From Nonomuraea basaltis (GTDB lineage Bacteria > Actinomycetota > Actinomycetes > Streptosporangiales > Streptosporangiaceae), in the NCBI RefSeq assembly GCF_005893125.1, contig NZ_VCJS01000112.1:1-40908 (forward strand): a DNA stretch of 40,908 nt. The letters are read 5' to 3'. The translations under genes were made by a program, and so were the position numbers. This document shows, piece after piece, positions 14,151 through 20,651 of the stretch (position 1 is its first letter; each line of letters begins with the position of its first letter). Below the pieces are notes generated by a model that saw nothing but the letters and a program-made list of their open reading frames with translations, ran no database searches and was not told where the DNA came from.

Positions 14151-14921
14151 GTGTCCCGCTACGACCGCTGGAACGCCATCCTCGAGCTGCTGGCCCAGGA
14201 GGGCAGGCTGTCGGTGGAGGAGGCCGCGCGGGCGCTCGACGTCTCCACCGCGACGATCCGGCGGGACTTCGACCAGCTGGCCCAGCAGCAGATGCTCATG
14301 CGCACGCGGGGCGGCGCCGTCGCGCAGAGCGTGAGCTACGACCTGCCGCTGCGCTACAAGACGGCCAGGCACGCCGACGAGAAGCACCGCATCGCGGCCG
14401 CGGCGGCAGAGCTGGTCACGCCGGGCGCCGTGGTGGGGCTCAACGGCGGCACCACCACCTCCGAGCTGGCGCGCACCCTGGCCACGATGTCCACGCTGGA
14501 GAGCGGCTTCACGATCGTCACGAACGCGCTCAACATCGCCGCCGAGCTCACCGTCCGCCAGCACGTCAAGATCGTGGTGACCGGCGGAGTGGCCAGGCAG
14601 CAGTCGTACGAGCTCATCGGGCCGCTGGCGTCCGGCGTGCTGGAGCAGGTGACGCTGGACGTGGCGTTCCTGGGTGTCGACGGGCTGGACGTCGAGCTGG
14701 GCGCGTCGGCGCACCACGAGGGCGAGGCGAGCGTCAACCACCTGCTGATCAGCCGCGCCGCGCAGGTCGTCGTGGTGGCCGACTCCTCGAAGATCGGCAA
14801 GCGGGCGTTCTCCCGGATCTGCCCCATCGCCCAGATCGACACGCTCGTCACCGACTCCCAGCTCTCCGACACGCTCGCCGGGCAGCTCAGCGACGCGGGC
14901 GTCAAGGTCGTACGCGCCTGA
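14151..14921 (+). CDS. DeoR/GlpR family transcriptional regulator
   Basis: This 256-residue sugar-phosphate-responsive repressor uses a GTG start with GGAGG 5 bases upstream. The N-terminal DeoR helix-turn-helix spans about residues 6-55 (ILELLAQEGRLSVEEAARALDVSTATIRRDFDQLAQQ). The C-terminal DeoRC sensor domain has GLNGGTTTSELARTL, TNALNIAAEL, GGVARQQSYELIGPLA and VADSSKIGKRAF, residues that bind the phosphorylated effector. It diverges from the amino-sugar operon and precedes glpD by 57 bp on the same strand. It may control both: an AgaR-like role on the divergent operon is the stronger inference, and a GlpR-like role on glpD is possible. Confidence 0.93.
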   Translation: MSRYDRWNAILELLAQEGRLSVEEAARALDVSTATIRRDFDQLAQQQMLMRTRGGAVAQSVSYDLPLRYKTARHADEKHRIAAAAAELVTPGAVVGLNGGTTTSELARTLATMSTLESGFTIVTNALNIAAELTVRQHVKIVVTGGVARQQSYELIGPLASGVLEQVTLDVAFLGVDGLDVELGASAHHEGEASVNHLLISRAAQVVVVADSSKIGKRAFSRICPIAQIDTLVTDSQLSDTLAGQLSDAGVKVVRA

Positions 14922-14978
14922 TGGCAGTTACCTGGGTACGTAATGAAACGCCAGCGATAAAGCCGATCAGGGGGAGTT

Positions 14979-16715
14979 ATGGCGTCGGGTAAGGGCGTGG
15001 CTCGGCTCGGGCCCGCGGAGCGCACCGCGGCCCTGGAGAGCATGGCCGCGCGGGAGCTCGACGTGGTCGTGGTCGGCGGCGGGGTCGTCGGAGCGGGCAT
15101 AGCGCTCGACGCCGTGACCCGCGGCCTCGACGTCGCCCTGGTCGAGGCCAGGGACTTCGCCTCCGGCACCTCCTCCCGCTCCTCCAAGCTCGTCCACGGC
15201 GGCCTGCGCTACCTGGAGCAGCTCAACTTCGAGCTGGTGCGCGAGGCGCTCCGTGAGCGGTCGCTGCTGCTGCAGCGCATCGCGCCGCACCTGGTCAGGC
15301 CGGTGCCTTTCCTGTTCCCGACGACCCACTACGGCTGGGAGCGGGCGTACGTGGGCGCCGGCGTGGCGCTCTACGACACGCTCGCCTTCGCGTCCGGGCT
15401 CACCCGGGGCGTCCCCGGGCATCGGCACCTGTCCAGGGCGCGGGCGCTGCGGCTGGCCCCGGCACTGAAGAAGACCGCCTTCACCGGCGCCGTCCAATAC
15501 TGGGACGCCCAGGTGGACGACGCCCGCTACGTGATGACCATGCTCCGCACCGCTGCCACCTACGGCGCGCACGTCGCCCCCAGGTCGCAGGTCGTCGGGT
15601 TCCTGCGGGAGGGAGAGCGGGTCACCGGCGTGCGGGTGCGCGACCTGGAGTGCGGCGACGAGCTGGAAGTACGCGCCCGGCAGGTGGTCAACGCCACCGG
15701 CGTCTGGACCGACGACATCCAGGAGCTGGTGGGCGGACGCGGCCAGATCCACGTACGCGCCTCCAAGGGCATCCACCTGGTCGTGCCGCGCGACCGGATC
15801 CACTCAATGACCGGGATCATCCTGCGTACCGAGAAGTCCGTGCTGTTCGTGATCCCGTGGGGCCGCCACTGGATCATCGGCACCACCGACACCGAGTGGG
15901 CGCTCGACAAGTCCCACCCCGCCGCCTCCCGGATCGACATCGACTACCTGCTCGACCACGTCAACGCCGTGCTGTCGGTGCCGCTGACCCGCGACGACGT
16001 CGAGGGCGTCTACGCGGGACTGCGGCCGCTGCTGTCGGGCGAGTCCGACGAGACCTCCAAGCTGTCCAGGGAGCACGTGGTGGCGCACCCGGTGCCGGGG
16101 CTGGTGATGATCGCGGGAGGGAAGTACACGACGTACCGGGTCATGGCGCAGGACGCCGTGGACGCCGTGGCCCACGGGCTCGACCAGCGGGTGCCGCGCT
16201 CGTGCACCGACCGCATCCCGCTCGTCGGCGCCGAGGGCTACCAGGCGCTGTGGAACTCCAGGCACCGGCTCGCCCGGACCTCCGGGCTGCACGTGGCCAG
16301 GATCGAGCACCTGCTCCAGCGGTACGGCTCGCTGATCGACGAGGTGCTGGCGCTGATCGAGCGCGACCCGACGCTGGCCAGGCCGCTGACCGGGGCCGAC
16401 GACTACCTGCGGGCCGAGATCGTCTACGCCGCCACCCACGAGGGCGCCAGACATCTCAACGACGTGCTGACCAGGCGTACGCACATCTCCATCGAGACCT
16501 TCCACCGCGGCCTGGCCGTGGCGCAGGAGGCCGCGGAGCTGCTGGCCGGGCCGCTCGACTGGGACGGCGAGCAGGTCAAGAGGGAGGTGGAATACTTCAC
16601 CAAGCGCGTGGAGGCCGAGCGCCGCTCCCAGGAGCAGGACTCCGACCAGGGGGCCGATGCGATCAGGCTCGGCGCGCCGGAGATCGTCCCCGTCGTCGTA
16701 CCGGAGCGTGCATGA
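14979..16715 (+). CDS. glpD: Aerobic glycerol-3-phosphate dehydrogenase
   Basis: This FAD-dependent enzyme oxidises sn-glycerol-3-phosphate to dihydroxyacetone phosphate at the membrane and passes electrons to quinone. The 578-residue length is normal. The FAD-binding dinucleotide fold VVVVGGGVVGAGIALDAVTRG is at about residue 30. The signature GTSSRSSKLVHGGLRYLEQ and the substrate region IPWGRHWIIGTTDTEW follow, then GLRPLL and GGKYTTYR. The C-terminal helical domain occupies the last 150 residues. GGGGGAG precedes the ATG. No glycerol kinase or facilitator is beside it; the pairing here is with a DeoR-type regulator. The stop overlaps the ATG of the second intercistronic micro-ORF. Confidence 0.97.
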   Translation: MASGKGVARLGPAERTAALESMAARELDVVVVGGGVVGAGIALDAVTRGLDVALVEARDFASGTSSRSSKLVHGGLRYLEQLNFELVREALRERSLLLQRIAPHLVRPVPFLFPTTHYGWERAYVGAGVALYDTLAFASGLTRGVPGHRHLSRARALRLAPALKKTAFTGAVQYWDAQVDDARYVMTMLRTAATYGAHVAPRSQVVGFLREGERVTGVRVRDLECGDELEVRARQVVNATGVWTDDIQELVGGRGQIHVRASKGIHLVVPRDRIHSMTGIILRTEKSVLFVIPWGRHWIIGTTDTEWALDKSHPAASRIDIDYLLDHVNAVLSVPLTRDDVEGVYAGLRPLLSGESDETSKLSREHVVAHPVPGLVMIAGGKYTTYRVMAQDAVDAVAHGLDQRVPRSCTDRIPLVGAEGYQALWNSRHRLARTSGLHVARIEHLLQRYGSLIDEVLALIERDPTLARPLTGADDYLRAEIVYAATHEGARHLNDVLTRRTHISIETFHRGLAVAQEAAELLAGPLDWDGEQVKREVEYFTKRVEAERRSQEQDSDQGADAIRLGAPEIVPVVVPERA

Positions 16716-16777
16716 GCGAGCGAACGATCAGACACGGGAACTTTTCGTTAAGGCGACCGACGGAGGAGAGCGCATGA
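16712..16777 (+). CDS. Intercistronic micro-ORF between glpD and dinB-like gene (copy 2)
   Basis: A 21-codon open frame occupies the whole glpD-dinB gap. Its ATG overlaps the glpD stop (16712-16715) and its TGA overlaps the dinB-like ATG (16774-16777). The peptide pattern is MSERTIRH ... RRPTEESA. GGAGGAG, the likely ribosome binding site for the next gene, lies in its final codons. The DNA aligns with the agaS/nagA micro-ORF (11/11 identical at the start, then about 37/55 after a 9-nt gap by hand alignment), including the identical ATCAGACAC. The same layout at two unrelated gene pairs argues against chance; whether it is translated is unknown. Confidence 0.4.
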   Translation: MSERTIRHGNFSLRRPTEESA

Positions 16778-17256
16778 GTGAACCTTCGACGCAGTTGTCC
16801 GACCCGCGCGAATTGCTGGAGGGATACCTCGACTACTACCGCGCGGAGATCCTGCGGGTGCTGGAGGGGTTCCCGGAGCCCGGGGTGAGCCGCGTGCCGT
16901 CGGGGTGGACGCCGCTGGCGCTGCTCAAGCACCTGGCGTACATGGAGCGGCGCTGGTTCGTGTGGGACTTCGCGGGCGAGCCGCTCGAGGACCCGAACGG
17001 CGATCGCGACGAGGAGGGGGCGCTTGTCGCCACCGAGTCGTTCGAGGAGATCAAGGCGTTCTACCTGGCGCAGTGCGAGCGGTCCAGGCAGGTTGTGGCG
17101 AAGGCGCGGCTGTCCGATGTGGGCTCCCGGATTGGCCGGTTCCGGCCGCCCGAGGAGCCGCCGACGCTGGGGTGGACCATGTTCCACGTCCTGGAGGAGT
17201 ACATGCGGCACGCCGGGCACCTGGACATCGCCCGCGAGCTGGCGGGCGGCCCGTAG
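16774..17256 (+). CDS. DinB superfamily protein (DUF664)
   Basis: This 160-residue protein is of the DinB/DUF664 four-helix-bundle superfamily, which includes metal-dependent bacillithiol/mycothiol S-transferases. The putative metal-binding histidines lie in LALLKHLAYMERRWF and in EEYMRHAGHLDIARELAGG at the C-terminus. The WTPLALLKHL and MFHVLEEYMRHAGHLD segments are family hallmarks. The start at 16774 is chosen because GGAGGAG lies 5 bases upstream and homologues begin near here. A mycothiol-dependent activity would fit an actinomycete, but this is inference from the family. Confidence 0.88.
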   Translation: MSEPSTQLSDPRELLEGYLDYYRAEILRVLEGFPEPGVSRVPSGWTPLALLKHLAYMERRWFVWDFAGEPLEDPNGDRDEEGALVATESFEEIKAFYLAQCERSRQVVAKARLSDVGSRIGRFRPPEEPPTLGWTMFHVLEEYMRHAGHLDIARELAGGP

Positions 17257-17270
17257 CCGGACCGCCCGCC
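17241..17270. terminator. Hairpin between the convergent dinB-like and subtilase genes
   Basis: A 9-bp inverted repeat (17241-17249 and 17262-17270) with a 12-nt loop spans the dinB-like stop codon, just before the end of the convergent peptidase gene. No T-run follows on either strand, so terminator function is only probable. Confidence 0.4.
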
Positions 17271-17277
17271 GCTCAGA

Positions 17278-18525
17278 TCAAGGCGCGGGTGGATACTGCG
17301 TGGCGTCGTGCACGTCGAGCAGCGGCTCCTTGACGCCGTCGCCCGAGTCGTCGGTCCAGTTGCTGTTGCCGGTGGCGATCAGCGTGCTGCGTACGGCCAG
17401 CGAGCCCGCCCTGGTCGTCGGCTTGCCGGCGCCCGAGGTGAGGATGGCGGCCGCGCCCGCCACATGGGGGCTGGCCATCGAGGTGCCGCTGATCGTGTTG
17501 TAGCCGCCGTTCCGCCACGTCGAGTAGATGCACGTCCCCGGCGCGGTGATCTCGACGGTCGCGCCGTAGTTGGAGAAGAACGCCGAGGTGTCGTCCTGGT
17601 CGGTCTCGCTGCGGCACGAAAGCGTGCTGCCGCCGGCGCCGCCGGGCAGGCCGTCGTTGTCGGTCATCGCCGAGACGGTGACCACGTCGGGGTGGTTGGC
17701 GGGGAAGAACGTGGAGGTGTTCGCGTGGTTGTTGCCCGCGGCCACCACGACCACGATGCCGGCGTTGACCGCGTTCGTGATCGCGCTGCTGATGGCGCTG
17801 CTCGAGCAGCCGTTGCAGCCCAGGCTCAGGTTGATGACCTCGATGGTGGAGGCGCGGGCCACCACCCAGTTGAGACCGGCGGCGATGCCGGACAGGGTGC
17901 CCGAGCCCGCCGCGTTGAGGACCTTCACGCCGTGGATGCGGGCGCCGGGCGCGACGCCCACCGGGCCGACGCTGTTGTCGATCGCGCCGACCGTGCCCGC
18001 GACGTGCGAGCCGTGGCCGTTGTCGTCGGTGCCGGAGTTGTTCGTGCAGGCGCCGCTCACGCAGTTGGCGCGCGCCACGACATTCAGGTCGGGGTGGGTG
18101 TAGTCCACGCCGGTGTCGACGACGGCGACGTCCACGTCGATGCGCACGTCGTCGGTGCTGTCGATGTCCAGGTTCGGGTTGTCGGGGCCGAAGATCCGCC
18201 GGACGCCCGTGGGGGTGGTCTGCGGGAAGGCGGTGACCTCGGCGTCGGGCTCGACGCTGAGCACGTTCGGGTTCTTGCTGAGCTGCTCGGCGGCGGCCGC
18301 GCTCAGGCGGGCGGTGTAGCCCTTGAAGGCGTGCTCGTAGACGCCGACGAGCTCGCCTCCGTGCTGGGCCACCTGGTCCTGGGCGGCGCCGCGGGGCGCG
18401 CGCATCGACGGGTTGAGCTGGACGATGTAGGTGCCGTCCGGTGCGGCGGCTGAGACCGGGAGCGGCGTCGTGAGTAACGCCAGCGCGCTGACGAGCAATG
18501 CGAGCAGGGGGGTGCGTGATCGCAT
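17278..18525 (-). CDS. Secreted S8 family serine peptidase (subtilase)
   Basis: This 415-residue secreted protease starts at the ATG at 18525, giving a clean signal peptide (MRSRTPLLALLVSALALLTT... ending near VSAAA). An inhibitor I9-type propeptide follows at about residues 30-95 (YIVQLNPSMRAP ... AFKGYTARLS ... VLSVEPDAEV). The catalytic domain has the full triad: Asp137 in DTGVD, His171 in NGHGSHVAGT and Ser349 in GTSMASPHVAG, with the oxyanion AAGNN segment. Several cysteines (NCVSGAC, CNGC, CRSE and GTCIY) could form disulfides. It is the final minus-strand gene of a group that includes a propeller lipoprotein and a receptor kinase, separated from them by a terminator, so it probably has its own promoter. 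Confidence 0.95.
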   Translation of the reverse strand: MRSRTPLLALLVSALALLTTPLPVSAAAPDGTYIVQLNPSMRAPRGAAQDQVAQHGGELVGVYEHAFKGYTARLSAAAAEQLSKNPNVLSVEPDAEVTAFPQTTPTGVRRIFGPDNPNLDIDSTDDVRIDVDVAVVDTGVDYTHPDLNVVARANCVSGACTNNSGTDDNGHGSHVAGTVGAIDNSVGPVGVAPGARIHGVKVLNAAGSGTLSGIAAGLNWVVARASTIEVINLSLGCNGCSSSAISSAITNAVNAGIVVVVAAGNNHANTSTFFPANHPDVVTVSAMTDNDGLPGGAGGSTLSCRSETDQDDTSAFFSNYGATVEITAPGTCIYSTWRNGGYNTISGTSMASPHVAGAAAILTSGAGKPTTRAGSLAVRSTLIATGNSNWTDDSGDGVKEPLLDVHDATQYPPAP

Positions 18526-18636
18526 GGCAGCGGGAACCCTTCCTCGAGGGATGGACCGGGACCCTGCGCCGTGACACATCCGCCCGGTCCGACATTACAG
18601 TGTCAGTAAAGTTTTCATCATCAGTGGGCAAATGTC

Positions 18637-18676
18637 CATAAAAAGAGCGCCGGTTCGCCACGAACCGGCGCTCTTT
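18637..18676 (-). terminator. Intrinsic terminator after the beta-propeller lipoprotein gene
   Basis: A perfect 16-bp stem (18642-18657 and 18661-18676) with a CCA loop begins 7 bp after the stop at 18683. On the minus strand it is followed by TTTTTATGG, giving a true U-tract. This is the best intrinsic terminator in the window. Confidence 0.93.
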
Positions 18677-18682
18677 GGTTGC

Positions 18683-20620
18683 TTAACGGAGCGGGATCCA
18701 GGATTGTGAGGCGAGCGTGGCGGCGTCGTTGACCTGGACGCCTTCCTGTGAGATCGTCCAGATCGAATCGCCGATGATCATGGAGCGCTGGATGCCGGGC
18801 TGGTACGGGTAGTCCCCCTGCTGCCCCTGCGTCGGATGCTTGATCATGCCCAGCTTCGACACACCCGAGTCGTCGATCTTGAGGACCAGCGCGCCCGACT
18901 CGTTCTGCTGCGTCAGCGGGATCACCGACAGGCCGGTCTTCGGCCAGTACAGGAACGCGTGCGGGTCCCACTCGGCCTCCGAGCCCGAGTCCTTCTGGAA
19001 CAGCTGCGACAGCCGGCGCGGGCCGGCGGGGTCGCTGACGTCGAACAGCGAGACCTGGGTGCCGAGCGTCCGGCCCTTCTCGCTGGCCTCCTGGCCGATG
19101 CCGATCAGCCTGCCCTCGCCGCCGGGGTGCAGGTAGGCCGAGTAACCGGTGATCTTCAGCTCGCCGGTTACCTTGGGCGCCGCCGGGTCGCGCAGGTCGA
19201 GCGTGTAGAGCGGGTCGACCTGCTTGAACGTGACGCAGTAGCCGACCGCGCCGATGAACCTGACCGAGTAGATGCGCTCGCCCTCGCCGAGGCCGCCGAC
19301 CTCGCCGCTCTTGGCCAGGGTGTCGGCCTTGAGCACGTGGACGGTGCTGGAGCTGGACCTGCCGTCGGTGGAGGTGAGTGTGGTGGCGACGCGGAGGTGG
19401 CCGTCGTACTCGGACATCGAGTACTGGTTCAGCAGCCGGCCGTTGACCTTGCCCGAGGCCACGTAGGCGGGCGGTCCTGGCGAGGCGACGTCGAACCGGT
19501 GGATCTCGGTCTCCTCCGGCGGGGTCGTGGGGGTCGGCTTGGGCTCGTCCGGCGTGGGCTCCTCGGCGGGGGCGGCGTCCGGGGTGTCCTCGACCGGCAT
19601 CGGCATCGGCGACCACCAGCGCGGGTTGCTGGCCACGTACAGGCTGGTGCCGGTGCCGTACACGATGTCGCCGTCGGCCGCGAGGCTGATCGGGTCGGTG
19701 CCCGCCGCGCCGACGCCCTGCGCCAGGTCGAGGGTGTGCACGGTCAGCAGCGAGGTGCCGGTGTAGTCGGCGGGGTGGCTGACCCGCTCGCACTTGATCG
19801 CGTCCTTCTTGACGGCGCCGGACGCGTCCGCGATCTCGATCTTGGGCAGCCAGGCGTCGACCGGGGCCTTGCGCACCGCCGCCTGGTTCAGCTTGATCCG
19901 CTCGGCCTCCGAGGCGTCGTCCTTGGGCTGCGGGAACGTGATCTCCGGCTGGCTGCGGGTGACGATCCTGACCTTGGAGCCGACCATCCTGGCGTCCACG
20001 TACGTGCCCTGGGGCTTGACCGTGCTCAGGACCTTGGGCTCGCCGGCCAGGTCGACCAGCACGTAGCGGGTGTCGCCGAGCGGGGCGATGGACTTGTACA
20101 TCACGTCGCCGGAGCCGCGGAACAGCACCAGCGCGCGGTCGCCGGACAGCATCAGGTCGGCGGGGGCGAAGACGCGCTCGCCGCCCTCGGTCAGCTTGAG
20201 CGAGGAGGTGACCTTCCGCGTGGCGGTGTCGATGACCCGCAGGGTGCCGTCCGTGACGGTGATCACCCGGTTGCCGTCGGTCTTGACCAGGTCGGGCTCG
20301 TCCACACCCGCCTCGTGCACGTTGGTGGTGGAGTGTTCGGGGGTGTCCGCCTTGGCATTGGGGGTGACCGCCGCCGTGTCCTGCTCCGCCCGCATGATGG
20401 CCATGTTGCCGCCGAACCCCCATGGGCCGACGTTCGTGGCGGCGTGCTCGCGCAGGCCTGCCAGCATGTCGTCGCAACCGTTGTAGGCGACCAGGCGGAC
20501 CGCGCCGAGGGGAGTCGCCTTCGGGGGACCAGCCGGTGTCCCTCCCGTGGACGAGGTGCAGGCGGCCGTGACCGTCGCGAGCGCCGCGGCGGTCACGGCC
20601 GTACGGATCAGCGTCTTCAT
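18683..20620 (-). CDS. Beta-propeller domain lipoprotein (Beta_propel/PF09826-like)
   Basis: This secreted protein of 645 residues has a lipoprotein signal (MKTLIRTAVTAAALATVTAAC, lipobox cysteine at about residue 21) followed by a Ser/Thr/Gly-rich tether. The rest matches the Beta_propel family. NVHEAGVDEPDLVKTDGNRV is the family hallmark, and repeated blade-like segments follow (TDGTLRVIDTATRK, SEYDGHLRVATTL, VRFIGAVGYCVTFKQVDPLYTLDLRD, LKITGYSAYLHPGGEGRLIGIGQEAS). A Pro/Glu-rich insert near residues 340-370 is probably a disordered loop. The function is unknown; these proteins are thought to be surface-exposed and protein-binding. The gene lies 31 bp downstream of the Ser/Thr kinase gene on the same strand, so the two may be cotranscribed. 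Confidence 0.9.
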   Translation of the reverse strand: MKTLIRTAVTAAALATVTAACTSSTGGTPAGPPKATPLGAVRLVAYNGCDDMLAGLREHAATNVGPWGFGGNMAIMRAEQDTAAVTPNAKADTPEHSTTNVHEAGVDEPDLVKTDGNRVITVTDGTLRVIDTATRKVTSSLKLTEGGERVFAPADLMLSGDRALVLFRGSGDVMYKSIAPLGDTRYVLVDLAGEPKVLSTVKPQGTYVDARMVGSKVRIVTRSQPEITFPQPKDDASEAERIKLNQAAVRKAPVDAWLPKIEIADASGAVKKDAIKCERVSHPADYTGTSLLTVHTLDLAQGVGAAGTDPISLAADGDIVYGTGTSLYVASNPRWWSPMPMPVEDTPDAAPAEEPTPDEPKPTPTTPPEETEIHRFDVASPGPPAYVASGKVNGRLLNQYSMSEYDGHLRVATTLTSTDGRSSSSTVHVLKADTLAKSGEVGGLGEGERIYSVRFIGAVGYCVTFKQVDPLYTLDLRDPAAPKVTGELKITGYSAYLHPGGEGRLIGIGQEASEKGRTLGTQVSLFDVSDPAGPRRLSQLFQKDSGSEAEWDPHAFLYWPKTGLSVIPLTQQNESGALVLKIDDSGVSKLGMIKHPTQGQQGDYPYQPGIQRSMIIGDSIWTISQEGVQVNDAATLASQSWIPLR

Positions 20621-20651
20621 GACCTCAACACGGCTGGCCGGGCCGGATGGT

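Noticed and set aside
17308..18453. Long plus-strand open frame opposite the subtilase gene
   Set aside because: It is the antisense shadow of a clear S8 peptidase with full catalytic triad; its composition is Val/Asp/Arg/Gly-rich with no domains.
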